The position numbers and the translations under genes were made by a program. A DNA stretch of 64,000 bases from Acidiferrum sp963771295 (GTDB lineage: Bacteria; Acidobacteriota; Terriglobia; Acidiferrales; UBA7541). This document shows, one piece after another, positions 1 to 9,410 of the stretch (the stretch's first letter is position 1; every line of letters starts with the position of its first letter). The DNA lies in NCBI GenBank assembly GCA_963771295.1, contig CAVYTB010000013.1:1543624-1607623 (forward strand). Reading direction: 5' to 3'. Under the pieces are notes generated by a model, which saw nothing but the letters and a program-made list of their open reading frames with translations, searched no databases and had not been told where the DNA came from.

Positions 1-1028
1 TCTTCCTGGGAGTAGCCATACAGGCGAGCCGCCGCTTCATTCACGCGCAAGAACTTCATGCTGTCGATTTCATGCAGCCAGGTCGGCAGCGGATTGTGTT
101 CGAATAGCAGCCGAAGGATCGACTCACTGCGGCGAAGCTCGACCTCACCGCGCCGGCGTTCAATCGCCAACGCAATGTGCCCTCCGACGGAATCGAGGAA
201 TTCCAGGTCGCGCAGGTCGAAGGCATTTTCATTGCGATAGTGTTGAACCACCAGGACGCCAATCGTCGCGGTCGGAGTTTTCAGCGGCACTCCCAACCAC
301 GCGGGCGAGGGCGAACCAACCAATTCGACCTCACCGGATTCCGCCAACAGGTCAAATTCGGATTGGGGAATCAATTTCGCGCGGCCCGTTCGGAACACAT
401 AAGCGGTGCAGCTCCGCCCGACCTTCTGCGGAGGCGGTGCGGAATCGTACTCGTCGACGAAAAACGGAAATTGAAACGTGTCCTCTTCCGGAACGTGCAA
501 AGCCACGAAACAATTTTCCGCGGAGACTACTCGTTTCAAAGCTGCGTGAATCCGCGTGAGCAATTGATCCAAGTCCGACGTTTCGTTCAACGCATGCACG
601 ATCTCGGCAATCACCTGACGTTCGGACTCCATACGGTTCAGGTGCGTTACTTCCAAAGCATTCAGTTGAATGCCTTCCAGGCCGGGCTCTTTCAGGCGAT
701 CGCGATAGGTGACATCAAGCCAGCGCCACGTTCCGTCTTTCGCGCGGACCCGGCACCTGGCCGTCAGCGAAGAGCCTTGTTGCTCCGTCACCTGCTTCAG
801 GCGGTCGCGCAGTTGCTGAACGTCCAAAGCGTGGGCAATCGCAAACAGGCTGCGGCCCAGCAGTTCTTCGGTACGGTAGCCGAGCACGCTTTGAAAGGTT
901 GAATTAACGAATTGGACAGTGCCGTCCTGCCCGAGAATCGCGATCAACTCGCGGGTAGAGTCGAGCAGGGTTGTAAGTTGTTGAGTCCCCAGCTGAATCC
1001 CGGGCTCACTCACCAATCTCTGGGCCAT
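1..1028 (-). CDS. PAS-GAF-PAS sensor protein, C-terminus cut by window edge
   Basis: An open frame runs leftward from an ATG at 1028 to the window edge with no stop, so the C-terminal output domain (histidine kinase or diguanylate cyclase) is not visible. Translation shows an N-terminal PAS domain (about residues 10-125: LLDSTRELIAILGQDGTVQF, then RAKDGTWRWLDVTYRDR). A GAF domain follows (about 130-290: TSDLDQLLTRIHAALKRVV, WLGVPLKTPTATIGVLVVQH). A second PAS begins near 305 (ILRLLFEHNPLPTWLHEID, VNEAAARLYGYSQE). There is no signal peptide or membrane segment in the visible part, so it is probably a cytoplasmic sensor. The reading frame stays open upstream of 1028 with no obvious Shine-Dalgarno, so the true start may be further up. 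PAS and GAF assignments rest on recognisable motifs; ligand and output are unknown. Confidence 0.75.
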   Translation of the reverse strand, partial: MAQRLVSEPGIQLGTQQLTTLLDSTRELIAILGQDGTVQFVNSTFQSVLGYRTEELLGRSLFAIAHALDVQQLRDRLKQVTEQQGSSLTARCRVRAKDGTWRWLDVTYRDRLKEPGLEGIQLNALEVTHLNRMESERQVIAEIVHALNETSDLDQLLTRIHAALKRVVSAENCFVALHVPEEDTFQFPFFVDEYDSAPPPQKVGRSCTAYVFRTGRAKLIPQSEFDLLAESGEVELVGSPSPAWLGVPLKTPTATIGVLVVQHYRNENAFDLRDLEFLDSVGGHIALAIERRRGEVELRRSESILRLLFEHNPLPTWLHEIDSMKFLRVNEAAARLYGYSQE

Positions 1029-1281
1029 GAGCTTGTCGCTTCGCGTGCCGACGAGGCAGAGAGGCTCCTGCCGGCGAAGATTTTGAATGCCTCCAGAGGA
1101 GGGCCTAAATGCAAGACATCTTACGAATACAACACTACGGCTTTCATCTACATTAGATAAAACAAATGATTCCGTAAACGATTGCGATCACAGAGTGTTC
1201 CAATGCGTGACTGGACTTTTGGGCAGGTACTTCCTTGCCCCCTGTTTGTCTGTTGAACCCGGCAGGGGTTTGGTCCTACCG

Positions 1282-1821
1282 TCAGTGGAGCAAGAAGCCG
1301 CTGCTTGCGATGATCAAGCCCACGACGCCTAGCAACATTCCGGCAAACCAGAAGCCCTTCTTTTTGGTCAGCAGCGTGAAGGAACAGATAATCAGGGCGA
1401 TCTCCAGGAACACTTCTCCAGCGTCGTAGCGATCTGCGCGGCGCTGCACCAAGTCCCTCTCCTTCTCAAAATCCTTGGCTTGGTCGCTGATTTGGTCTTT
1501 GTCTTTTTCGTAGCGCTCCACTTCCTTCAGATACTTTTCATGCAGTGCGTCGGTCTTTTCCTTGTCGGCGGGCGCCAGCGCGCCCAGAACGTCCGCAATG
1601 CTCTGTGTCTCGCGAAGCCGGATGTTTTTTGCCTGAAAGTACGCCCACTGATCGCTGGCCTTCGCTTGCAGCAACAGCTCCTCGGTGTGTGCGCGGTGAC
1701 CGAGAAGCGTGACCATCGCGACCAATACCGCGAGGATGGATAGCGTCACCGTGACGGGCAACATCAGAGGATTCTCTCCGTGTCCTCCATGCTCTTCTAG
1801 GCCTTCTAGCACGTCGTGCAT
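1282..1821 (-). CDS. DUF4337 family membrane protein
   Basis: 179-residue protein with one N-terminal membrane helix (about residues 19-40), a charged helical middle (about 45-130, rich in KEKTDALHEKYLKEVERYEK-type sequence, probably coiled coil) and two C-terminal hydrophobic segments (about 138-178). The arrangement and the LLLQAKASDQWAYFQAKNIR stretch match the DUF4337 family, whose function is not known. A GGAAG box lies 8 nt before the ATG. The gene starts 36 nt after the hemL stop on the same strand, so it is probably the last gene of the heme operon transcript, though nothing in the protein links it to heme chemistry. Family call is fairly safe; role unknown. Confidence 0.8.
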   Translation of the reverse strand: MHDVLEGLEEHGGHGENPLMLPVTVTLSILAVLVAMVTLLGHRAHTEELLLQAKASDQWAYFQAKNIRLRETQSIADVLGALAPADKEKTDALHEKYLKEVERYEKDKDQISDQAKDFEKERDLVQRRADRYDAGEVFLEIALIICSFTLLTKKKGFWFAGMLLGVVGLIIASSGFLLH

Positions 1822-1857
1822 CGAGTCGTCTTCCTTTTCGTGAGATTAGACAGATGG

Positions 1858-3174
1858 TTATGCGGAAATCGTTTCGAGCACGTCTGCGGCTGCCTTGATG
1901 GTGCGTTCAATGTCGGCGGGTGTGTGGGCGGCGGAAACGAAAGCCGCCTCGAACTGCGAAGGCGCCAGAAGAATGCCGCGTTGCAACATCTCGCGGAAAA
2001 AGCGCGCGTATTGTTTGGTGTCAGAGCGCTTGGCATCGGTGTAATTTGCCACTGGCTGTGGCGCAAAAAATATCGTGGAAAGCGAACCGATCTTGTTCAC
2101 CTGCGCGCGAATGCCGGCGCGGCTTAGCGCCTCTTCCAAGCCTGATGTCAGCCGGGCAGCCAGTTCGTGAATGCCCTCATAAAGCCCGGGCTTGCTCAGT
2201 TCCTTCAGCGTAGCGATGCCGGCGCGCATGGCCAAGGGATTACCGGCCAGCGTGCCCGCCTGGTAGACCGGCCCAAGCGGCGCCACATTGTTCATCAATT
2301 CGGCGCTTCCTCCATAGGCCGCAACGGGCAGGCCGCCGCCAATGATTTTCCCCATGGTGGTCAGGTCGCCCCGAACGCCGAGCAGTTCCTGCGCAGAGCC
2401 GTTGCGCAGACGAAATCCTGTGATGACCTCGTCAATAATCAATAACGCCGAGTTCTTCCGTGTTATTTCTCGCAAACCCTCGAGAAATCCTACTTTCGGC
2501 AGAACCACTCCCATGTTCGCCGCCACTGGTTCGACAATCACACACGCAATCTGCCCTTTATGCTCAGCGAACACCCGCTCGACCGCTGCCAGGTCGTTGT
2601 ACGGAACGTTCAGAGTCAGCGCCGCCAACGCTGCGGGAACGCCCGGGCACTCCGCAATTCCCAGGGTGGCCAATCCCGAGCCTGCTTGCGAGAGGAAGCT
2701 GTCAGCGTGGCCGTGGTAGCAGCCCTCAAACTTCACGATAAGATCGCGTTTTGTTACGCCGCGCGCCAAGCGCACCGCGCTCATGGTTGCTTCCGTGCCG
2801 CTGGAAACGAAGCGAACTTTTTCCAAGAAGGGCACGGCCTCGGTGATCAGCGTGGCGAGTTCCACTTCCAGTTCCGTGGTCACGCCGAAACTGGTGCCGC
2901 GCTGCGCTTGATCAGCTATTGCGGCGCTCACCGCGGGATGAGCGTGGCCCAACAGCATCGCTCCCCAGGAACAGACGTAGTCCAGCAAAACGTTGCCGTC
3001 TGCGTCGTAAAGATTCTGGCCACTTCCCTTTTCGATGATTAGCGGTTCGCCGCCAACGGAACGAAACGCGCGCACCGGGCTGTTGACGCCGCCAACCAGC
3101 ACTTTTTCTGCTCGCTCAAAAATTTCACGCGAGCGGCGTCGCTCGGGCTTGGCCTGCGTATGTGTCGCACTCAT
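1858..3174 (-). CDS. hemL: glutamate-1-semialdehyde 2,1-aminomutase
   Basis: 438-residue PLP-dependent class III aminotransferase-fold enzyme converting glutamate-1-semialdehyde to 5-aminolevulinate, the second committed step of the C5 route. Visible family features are the N-terminal GGVNSPVRAF, the SSGTEATMSAVRLARG phosphate-binding region (about 124-139), the LLIIDEVITGFR stretch (about 244-255) and TTMGKIIGGGLPVAAYGG, where Lys276 is the expected Schiff-base lysine. Length is normal. It lies 16 nt downstream of hemB in the same operon. The use of hemL with hemA shows that ALA is made from glutamyl-tRNA rather than from glycine and succinyl-CoA. Confidence 0.97.
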   Translation of the reverse strand: MSATHTQAKPERRRSREIFERAEKVLVGGVNSPVRAFRSVGGEPLIIEKGSGQNLYDADGNVLLDYVCSWGAMLLGHAHPAVSAAIADQAQRGTSFGVTTELEVELATLITEAVPFLEKVRFVSSGTEATMSAVRLARGVTKRDLIVKFEGCYHGHADSFLSQAGSGLATLGIAECPGVPAALAALTLNVPYNDLAAVERVFAEHKGQIACVIVEPVAANMGVVLPKVGFLEGLREITRKNSALLIIDEVITGFRLRNGSAQELLGVRGDLTTMGKIIGGGLPVAAYGGSAELMNNVAPLGPVYQAGTLAGNPLAMRAGIATLKELSKPGLYEGIHELAARLTSGLEEALSRAGIRAQVNKIGSLSTIFFAPQPVANYTDAKRSDTKQYARFFREMLQRGILLAPSQFEAAFVSAAHTPADIERTIKAAADVLETISA

Positions 3175-3190
3175 TTCGTCACCTGTCCGT

Positions 3191-4165
3191 TCAAGGCTTC
3201 AGCCAGCGAGCGGCATCCTTGGCGTGATACGTCAGGATGATCTGCGCCCCGGCCCGCTGAATCCCCGTCAAAATTTCGAGCACTACCCGCTTTTCCTCAA
3301 TCCAATCGTTTTGCGCGGCGGCTTTCACCATCGAGTATTCGCCGCTGACATTGTAAGCCGCCACCGGTACATCAAAACGATCGCGCACGCCGCGAATAAT
3401 ATCCAGGTAAGGCAGCGCCGGCTTCACCATAATCACGTCCGCGCCTTCACGCAAATCTAATTCCACTTCCTTCATCGCTTCGCGCGAATTTCCCGGGTCC
3501 ATCTGATAGCTGCGCCGATCGCCAAATTTCGGCGCCGATTCTGCCGCCTCGCGGAACGGTCCGTAAAACCCGGAACAATATTTGGCGGCGTAGGAAATAA
3601 TCGGGATATTTTCAAACTTGTGGGCATCGAGCTTTGCCCGGATCGCGCCCACGCGCCCGTCCATCATGTCCGAGGGAGCAACTACGTCGGCACCGGCACG
3701 CGCGTGGGAAAGCGCTTGCTCCGCCAGGATGTCCAGCGTCGGGTCGTTCGCAATTTCTCCGTTTTCAATCACGCCGCAGTGACCGTGGTCCGTATACTCA
3801 CAGAGACACACGTCGGTAATCACCAGTAGATTCAGCTTCGCCTTGCGGATGGCCTCAATCGCCTTTTGCACCACGCCGTCGGCAGCAAGCGAACTGGCGG
3901 CGCGCGCATCCTTCTTCTCCGGCAATCCAAACAGAATGACGCCGGGAATTCCGAGCGCCTCCACTTCCCGGCACTCTTCCACGATCTGATCGGCGGATTG
4001 CTGACAAATGCCGGGCATGGAACTGACTTCCTTGCGTACCTTGGTTCCCGGGCAGGCAAACATGGGGTAAATGAGCCCTGCGGCGCTGAGGCGAGTCTCT
4101 CGCACCAGTCCTCGGAGAGTCTCGGTGCGGCGCAGACGCCTGGGACGATCGATAGGAAAACTCAT
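3191..4165 (-). CDS. hemB: porphobilinogen synthase (delta-aminolevulinate dehydratase)
   Basis: 324-residue cytoplasmic enzyme condensing two 5-aminolevulinate molecules to porphobilinogen. The two active-site lysines are in SYAAKYCSGFYGPFREA (Lys195) and GADVIMVKPALPYLDIIR (Lys248, the Schiff-base lysine by family comparison). The segment DVCLCEYTDHGHCG provides Cys120, Cys122 and Cys130, the three-cysteine arrangement of the zinc-dependent branch rather than the aspartate-rich magnesium branch. The start codon overlaps the hemD stop as ATGA, which supports translational coupling. Confidence 0.97.
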   Translation of the reverse strand: MSFPIDRPRRLRRTETLRGLVRETRLSAAGLIYPMFACPGTKVRKEVSSMPGICQQSADQIVEECREVEALGIPGVILFGLPEKKDARAASSLAADGVVQKAIEAIRKAKLNLLVITDVCLCEYTDHGHCGVIENGEIANDPTLDILAEQALSHARAGADVVAPSDMMDGRVGAIRAKLDAHKFENIPIISYAAKYCSGFYGPFREAAESAPKFGDRRSYQMDPGNSREAMKEVELDLREGADVIMVKPALPYLDIIRGVRDRFDVPVAAYNVSGEYSMVKAAAQNDWIEEKRVVLEILTGIQRAGAQIILTYHAKDAARWLKP

Positions 4166-4989
4166 TCTGGTTTCACTCCTGCAGGCAAGCTCTGATTTGG
4201 CTTGGCGAAAAACTCCGCCAGCGCGGCAAGAATCGCAGCGACGGTAGTGTCTCGAGCAACAACGATTCGCGTCGCGCCAGTCTCACGCAGCGCGCCTTTA
4301 GTCACGGGCCCAATCGCGGTAAAGGCCGCTTCCTGAGAAAACGTCAAAAAGCGGTCGCGGCCCAGCAGATCAAAAAAGTGATGCACGGCGGATGGACTGA
4401 AAAACAACACGGCATCAGCCCCTACTCTCAATACAGCTTCGTGGGTGCGCGTTTCCTGCTCTGATGTGGCCACGGTGGTGTATGCGGTCACTTCGGACAC
4501 AAACGCGCCCAGGTGATTCAGCGTATCCACAATATCGCGACTGGCCCGGTCACTGCGCGGCAGCAGCACTCGCTTTCCCTTCACCTGCGCCGCCAGTTCT
4601 TCCGCGAGCGCTACCCCCTGGTGCCTAGTGGCAACGTAGGCGACCTTCAGTCCTGCATTTCGCGCGGATTCCGCAGTTGCAGGGCCGACCGCAGCAACAC
4701 TGACCTCAACCAGTATTCTTGCCAACTGCAATCCGAGAAAATCGCTTCTCTCTTGCAAGGCACGCAGGGCGTTCTGACTGGTTAGAAACACCCAGTCGTA
4801 TCTCCCAAGATTCCGGATGGTGTCGTCCAACGGCCGTAAGTCTTCAGGCGGCGCAAACGCCACAAGCGGCAACGCAATCGGGATTGCCCCCTGTTCCCTC
4901 AACGCCGCCAGCAGCGATTCGCTCTGCTCCGCCGCTCGCGTCACCACGACGCGCTTCCCTGCCAGCGTTTTGGTAGCCGCTTCAGCCAC
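4162..4989 (-). CDS. hemD: uroporphyrinogen-III synthase
   Basis: 275-residue protein if translation starts at the GTG at 4989, which overlaps the hemC stop by 8 nt. A longer frame back to 5061 would lie inside hemC and is less likely. HemD closes the linear tetrapyrrole hydroxymethylbilane with inversion of ring D. The family is poorly conserved, but the start GKRVVVTRAAEQSESLLAAL, the internal TSQNALRAL, the GKRVLLPRSDRASRDIVDTL hinge-side stretch and DAVLFFSPSAVHHFFDLLGR are typical of the two-lobed fold. Position between hemC and hemB agrees with the assignment. No membrane segment or export signal. Confidence 0.93.
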   Translation of the reverse strand: MAEAATKTLAGKRVVVTRAAEQSESLLAALREQGAIPIALPLVAFAPPEDLRPLDDTIRNLGRYDWVFLTSQNALRALQERSDFLGLQLARILVEVSVAAVGPATAESARNAGLKVAYVATRHQGVALAEELAAQVKGKRVLLPRSDRASRDIVDTLNHLGAFVSEVTAYTTVATSEQETRTHEAVLRVGADAVLFFSPSAVHHFFDLLGRDRFLTFSQEAAFTAIGPVTKGALRETGATRIVVARDTTVAAILAALAEFFAKPNQSLPAGVKPE

Positions 4990-5908
4990 GCGAACGCTGC
5001 ACCTCTTCCAAAATATTCCGTGCACCACCATCCGCGAGCAGCTGCGCCATGTGCTCACCAAGCTGCGCGGCTTGGTCCGGCGGAGCCGACGCTCGTTGAC
5101 GAATGTATTGCACGCCGTCCACAGAGCACACCACAGCTTCCATCACCAATTCACCGCGCTCCAGCCGCGCCCAGGCTCCCAAGGGCACCTGGCAGCCACC
5201 TTGCAACTTTGAAAGCAACGCGCGTTCCGCGATTATGGCCGTGCGCGTTTCCTCATCGTCCAGCTTCCCCAAAATCTCCGCAGCTTCCGTATCCTTGGTG
5301 CGCGATTCAATGGCGATTGCGCCTTGCCCCACGGCGGGAAGTGAAGTGTCGGTAGAAAGCGGTTCGGTGATTTTCTGACTCCAACCCAAACGGTCCAATC
5401 CAGCTTTGGAAAGCACAATCGCGTCGTACTCGCCGCCTTCTACTTTGCGCAGGCGTGTGTCCACATTTCCTCGCAACTCGCGAATATCCAGGTCGGGACG
5501 GAAATGCCGCAATTGCGCCTGGCGCCGAAGGCTGCTGGTGCCCACCCGCGCGCCTTGCTTCAAATTCGAAAGGGTTTCGCCGCGGTGCGAAATCAGGCAA
5601 TCGCGCACATCGTCGCGGCGGCACACGGCGGGAAAGAACAGCCTCCCTGGCGTCTCGGTCGGAATATCTTTCACGCTGTGGACGGCCAGGTCCACACTTT
5701 CCGCCAACAGCGCTTCTTCCAACTCTTTGATGAAAATTCCTTTTCCGCCGATCTGCGTCAGCGGGGCTTGCTGCATCTTATCGCCCGACGTTTTGATAAT
5801 GATAATTTCGGCTTCCACTCCGGTGATCTGGAACAACTGTTTGCGCACGAATTCCGCCTGCCAGCGCGCCAGAATGCTGCCTCGACTGCCAATGCGCAGG
5901 GGCCTCAC
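4982..5908 (-). CDS. hemC: hydroxymethylbilane synthase (porphobilinogen deaminase)
   Basis: 308-residue enzyme joining four porphobilinogen units into hydroxymethylbilane. The N-terminus (LRIGSRGSILARWQAEFV), the loop HSVKDIPTETPGRL, the RVGTSSLRRQAQL arginine cluster and LRGNVDTRLRK are all family signatures. The dipyrromethane cofactor cysteine is Cys239 in LLSKLQGGCQVPLGAWA. Translation appears to begin at a GTG whose GTGA overlaps the hemA stop, giving another coupled junction. Length is typical of the family. Confidence 0.97.
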   Translation of the reverse strand: MRPLRIGSRGSILARWQAEFVRKQLFQITGVEAEIIIIKTSGDKMQQAPLTQIGGKGIFIKELEEALLAESVDLAVHSVKDIPTETPGRLFFPAVCRRDDVRDCLISHRGETLSNLKQGARVGTSSLRRQAQLRHFRPDLDIRELRGNVDTRLRKVEGGEYDAIVLSKAGLDRLGWSQKITEPLSTDTSLPAVGQGAIAIESRTKDTEAAEILGKLDDEETRTAIIAERALLSKLQGGCQVPLGAWARLERGELVMEAVVCSVDGVQYIRQRASAPPDQAAQLGEHMAQLLADGGARNILEEVQRSRG

Positions 5909-7182
5909 GGTTTCTCCCGGTCCGACAGGTACAGGTCTCGAAGCGCTTCCACGTTTTGAATCTTTCTGCGATGTTCCTTTTCAGAGCGCAACCGCTCCGC
6001 CGGCGCGATCAGCAACTTTTCGATCAACTCATCCATCATGCTGCCAATTTGCTCGCGATCTTCCGCGCTGAAATGATTCATTCCCGAAAGTTTCTCATGC
6101 AGAAATGCGGCGCGCTTCTGTTTCAGGCTGCCCCGCAGCGTTTCGAGCACGCCAATCAATTGCACGCTGGCCTGCCAGGAGATGAATTTTCCGACGTGTT
6201 CTTCCACCAGCGCCTCGGCTTTAGGGACCTCGGTCTGCCGCGCGCTGCGGTTCTGGTTCACGATTTCCGTCAGATCATCCATGGTGTACAGGTACACGTT
6301 GTAAAGTTCAGCGGTGCTGGGTTCGATGTTGCGCGGAAGTCCCAGGTCCATCAGGAATAGCGCGCGATTGCCGCGAGCGCTCATGGCTCGTTCGATCATC
6401 GCCTTGGTCAGCAATGTATCCTGAACCCCGACGGCAGACACGATCACGTCCGGCAATTTCAAGGCGGTATCCCACTCGCCCCACTCCATGACTCTGCCAT
6501 CGTATTGCCGGGCAAATTCTTCGGCTTTGTCGCGCGAGCGATTCGAAAGATACAGGTTCTTTATCTTGCGATCGTGTAGTTGGGAAACCACCTGTTCGCT
6601 GATGGTTCCTGCGCCCAGCACCAACGCGCTGCGGTCACTTAGTTTGCCGAAAATGCGCTCGGCCAGCTTCATGCCGGCCGAAGCTACTCCCATGGGCCGT
6701 GTGCCGAGCTCCGTTTCGGCGCGTACACGCTTCCCGATTTCCAGCGCCGCCTGAAACAAGCGATTGAGCACTGGGCCGGTAACGTGGCTTTCATGCGCGT
6801 GCAGATACGCTTCTCGCACCTGGCCCAAGATTTCTGCTTCGCCGAGTAGCATCGAATCGAGTCCCGCGGAAACCCGGAATAGATGGCGCACGGCATCGTG
6901 GTCGTAATGGTGATAGAGCGACGGATTCACGACCTCGGGCCGCAAGGAGTGAAACCCGCTGATGTACGTGGAGAGCGCGCCTGCGGACTCACGGTTGGCA
7001 TTAGCATGAACGCCGTAAATCTCGGTTCGATTGCAGGTGGAAAGAACCAGCGTTTCCTCAAGTATCCCTTGCGTGCGCAGTTCTTCCCCGGCCTTGCGCG
7101 CCTGATCCACAGAGAAAGACACCTTTTCACGCACCTCGACCGGTGCTGTCCGAAAATTCAGGCCGACGAGGACAATTTCCAT
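5905..7182 (-). CDS. hemA: glutamyl-tRNA reductase
   Basis: 425-residue NADPH-dependent enzyme reducing glutamyl-tRNA(Glu) to glutamate-1-semialdehyde, the entry step of the C5 heme pathway. The catalytic cysteine is Cys50 in LSTCNRTEIYG. The Rossmann fold is marked by ALVLGAGTISEQVVSQL (about residues 188-204), and the C-terminal dimerisation region is helical and charged (about 320-425). The first residues (MEIVLVGLNFRTAPVEVREK) match the family. It starts 17 nt after the ccsA/hemX-like gene and overlaps hemC at its end. Feedback by heme on HemA is known in other bacteria, but no degron-type signal can be recognised here. Confidence 0.97.
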   Translation of the reverse strand: MEIVLVGLNFRTAPVEVREKVSFSVDQARKAGEELRTQGILEETLVLSTCNRTEIYGVHANANRESAGALSTYISGFHSLRPEVVNPSLYHHYDHDAVRHLFRVSAGLDSMLLGEAEILGQVREAYLHAHESHVTGPVLNRLFQAALEIGKRVRAETELGTRPMGVASAGMKLAERIFGKLSDRSALVLGAGTISEQVVSQLHDRKIKNLYLSNRSRDKAEEFARQYDGRVMEWGEWDTALKLPDVIVSAVGVQDTLLTKAMIERAMSARGNRALFLMDLGLPRNIEPSTAELYNVYLYTMDDLTEIVNQNRSARQTEVPKAEALVEEHVGKFISWQASVQLIGVLETLRGSLKQKRAAFLHEKLSGMNHFSAEDREQIGSMMDELIEKLLIAPAERLRSEKEHRRKIQNVEALRDLYLSDREKP

Positions 7183-7199
7183 GCTTAAGTTGCGCGCTC

Positions 7200-8057
7200 C
7201 TAAAAAAACCGATGGCTCTGTGAGAAAAACAGGTTCACCACCGCAAAATTCAATACCACCAGCACAAAATTAAACACGCATAATCGAGAAGCTCGCGCCC
7301 CGCGCCACGCCGCCGTCCGCGCCAGCCGAAAATAGACCGCATACAGCAGCAGCACGAACAGGGTGAAGAAGTACTTGGGATCGAGATAGGAAGAATGATC
7401 CGCCAAGTGGCGGTCCACGGCCAGAAAGCCCAGCCCCGTGCCGATGGTAATTGCCGCCAGCCCCACCAGCACGCTGGTATGACTCATCCGCTCCAGCAAT
7501 TCCAGAGATGGCAGCCGCCACACGGCCTCGCCGAGCCGCCGAATACGCAGCAGGCGCTCTTCGCCCAGGTACATCAGGCTCAGCACGCAAGCCAGCGCAA
7601 ATGCGGAATAGCCCAAAATGCTCAACGTCACGTGCAGGGCAAAAATAACGCCATGGGCGGGCGCAGGAGCAGCTGGATGGCTCGGTATCGCGTTCGCGGC
7701 GAAAAAGAACGCCAGAATAATCGGGATGACGAATGCTCCCACGGTGCGCTGCCGGTGATAGATCTCCAGGCAAAGATAGGTTACCGCCAGCAGCCAGCCG
7801 AACAGCGACATGGCTCCCTGCAAATCGTGGTACGGAACCGTGTGGGTTCCCCGCGCGCGCATCAGCAACGCCACGTAGTGCAGGCCTAAAGCCAGGAAGA
7901 TCAATAATGTAGCCAGCCGCCCTGTCAGTTCCTTACCCTTCGCCAAAAAGCGAAGGTACAGGCCCATGCTGGCCAGGTAGGCTAAGACTGTGAGGTAGAC
8001 AAATGGCGTATGGGTCATCGGCTTGGTCCGCGCTGGTTTAGGAGAATGCGGGAGCAC
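7200..8057 (-). CDS. HemX/CcsA-like cytochrome c assembly membrane protein
   Basis: 285-residue integral membrane protein with about eight hydrophobic helices. It matches the cytochrome c assembly protein family (CcsA/ResC/HemX) in its layout and in the tail LFVLLLYAVYFRLARTAAWRGARASRL. HemX-type proteins are encoded just before hemA in several bacteria and affect HemA levels or heme handling, whereas CcsA proteins deliver heme to apocytochromes; sequence alone does not separate these. It is the first gene of the minus-strand heme operon, 17 nt before hemA. The start shown is a GTG; an internal ATG at 8018 (MTHTPFVYLTVLAYLASMG) would remove 13 residues and is a credible alternative. Confidence 0.85.
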   Translation of the reverse strand: MLPHSPKPARTKPMTHTPFVYLTVLAYLASMGLYLRFLAKGKELTGRLATLLIFLALGLHYVALLMRARGTHTVPYHDLQGAMSLFGWLLAVTYLCLEIYHRQRTVGAFVIPIILAFFFAANAIPSHPAAPAPAHGVIFALHVTLSILGYSAFALACVLSLMYLGEERLLRIRRLGEAVWRLPSLELLERMSHTSVLVGLAAITIGTGLGFLAVDRHLADHSSYLDPKYFFTLFVLLLYAVYFRLARTAAWRGARASRLCVFNFVLVVLNFAVVNLFFSQSHRFF

Positions 8058-8094
8058 GCCCTTCCCTAGTTTGCGCGTTTCACCTGAGGTTTTG

Positions 8095-8122
8095 AGTATA
8101 GCGTAGTCGGGTCAGCTATCAC
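8095..8122 (-). promoter_or_regulatory. possible sigma70-type promoter for the heme operon
   Basis: On the minus strand a TATACT hexamer (8095-8100) lies about 38 nt before the first gene of the operon. A weak GTGATA sits 16 nt further upstream in place of a consensus -35. Only the -10 is good, so this is tentative. Confidence 0.3.
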
Positions 8123-8147
8123 ATTCAGCGGCGTTCCTGCGCAGGCC

Positions 8148-9410
8148 TCAAGTTGAAACGGCTGCCGCTGGCTTGGTCCGGTTCATCAGCAACGCCAGTC
8201 TCTGCTCGTGGGTCATCGGCTCCCAGGGGACAAGTTTCTCGGCAAGGACATCCATTCTGCGCAGTAGTGTCAGCTCGAGGAAAAGCTCCATGAAATCCAT
8301 GTCGCGAAAGACCAACGAGCCGGACTCTCGCATCTTGTCGCGCAGCCGCTCCATATGCGTCCTCATCTCCGTCCAGTGCAGGCCGGAGCGGTGATGATGG
8401 CAGAGGTGGTAGCCTTCGTTCATGAAGTTCACGTCATCATAGACGGTCACAGTATTTACAAAATAATCCTCGGGATGCTCCTGGTCGCAGAAGGCGTGCT
8501 GCACCCATGAGGTGATCGCCATGATGAAGTTCATGGTGAAGAGAGGAACCAGCAGGTACAGGATTCCAATTCGCCAATCGTAAATAAAGACCGCAGAGAA
8601 ATAAATGAAGTAGCGGACAATTCCCCAAAGCATTCGCCGTTGGTTCTTTACATCGCCTTTGGCCCTGAAATACGCGTAAGGCGCGAATCCCAGAGTCGTC
8701 CAAATGTTGTCCGAGAGATACAGAAAGAAATGCAGTGGATTGGTGCGATCGTAACGGATGGTCGAGGCATTATCATCGAGCCCGCCGTTCTCTTTGTGGT
8801 GCAGCCGCACATGGACCGTGCGACCTAATTCCGGAAGATCGCCGTAAAAATATCCCAGAAAGAATTCGACGTAGCGGCCGAAGACCGCGTTGTATTTGCC
8901 CGCGAAGTACCCTTGGGGGTGGTGCGCCTCCAGGTGTTTGGCGCTGAACATCCTGACAGACCTCTGAAACTTCAGACCGGTCAAGGAAAGGTAGAAGGCG
9001 ATCACCAGCAGAAGTCGAGGCTTCCCTAAATAGAGCTGCAGCATAAAAATTGGCACTACGGTAAGAGTGAGGGAGACCATGATTCGGAGTGCCGGGGCGT
9101 CTCGCGGGTCCCGCAGAACTTGTTGCCCGATCCGTTCGAGGAATCGGTCGTAAGTCTTGGAAAGAAACTGATAACCATCGTGGAGGGGAGCAAATTTCCG
9201 AAGAAGCTTGGCCGCACCGTAGCCAGCCATGGAAAGCGCCCCCTCGATCGCTAGGGCAGCAATGCTAGCCAATCCCATGGATAGCGCTAAACACCGAATT
9301 AGCAGTTTGGGTATGGTTGCAAGCCTGGCCGCACGCGAATCCGTCGTGGAGCGAGCGTCTGTTCCGACGTCGTTCAAGTCCGCTGGTGTTAGATCGTCTA
9401 CGAATTGCAT
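8148..9410 (-). CDS. membrane fatty acid desaturase/hydroxylase family protein
   Basis: 420-residue protein with several membrane helices (for example about 108-128, 132-145 and 266-300) and the histidine clusters expected of a di-iron membrane desaturase: HLEAHH (159-164), HVRLHH (200-205), HAFCDQEH (305-312) and HLCHHH (335-340). Such enzymes insert a double bond or hydroxyl group into a lipid acyl chain using O2. The roughly 105-residue N-terminal extension before the first catalytic helix is not part of the core domain and I do not recognise it. The gene is divergent from a methyltransferase, with about 190 nt between the starts. Substrate cannot be deduced; a sphingolipid or sterol-type hydroxylase is also possible. 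Confidence 0.8.
   Translation of the reverse strand: MQFVDDLTPADLNDVGTDARSTTDSRAARLATIPKLLIRCLALSMGLASIAALAIEGALSMAGYGAAKLLRKFAPLHDGYQFLSKTYDRFLERIGQQVLRDPRDAPALRIMVSLTLTVVPIFMLQLYLGKPRLLLVIAFYLSLTGLKFQRSVRMFSAKHLEAHHPQGYFAGKYNAVFGRYVEFFLGYFYGDLPELGRTVHVRLHHKENGGLDDNASTIRYDRTNPLHFFLYLSDNIWTTLGFAPYAYFRAKGDVKNQRRMLWGIVRYFIYFSAVFIYDWRIGILYLLVPLFTMNFIMAITSWVQHAFCDQEHPEDYFVNTVTVYDDVNFMNEGYHLCHHHRSGLHWTEMRTHMERLRDKMRESGSLVFRDMDFMELFLELTLLRRMDVLAEKLVPWEPMTHEQRLALLMNRTKPAAAVST

Noticed and set aside
177..902. Plus-strand 241-residue frame at the left edge
   Set aside because: It is the reverse shadow of the PAS/GAF sensor, which has clear domain motifs on the minus strand.
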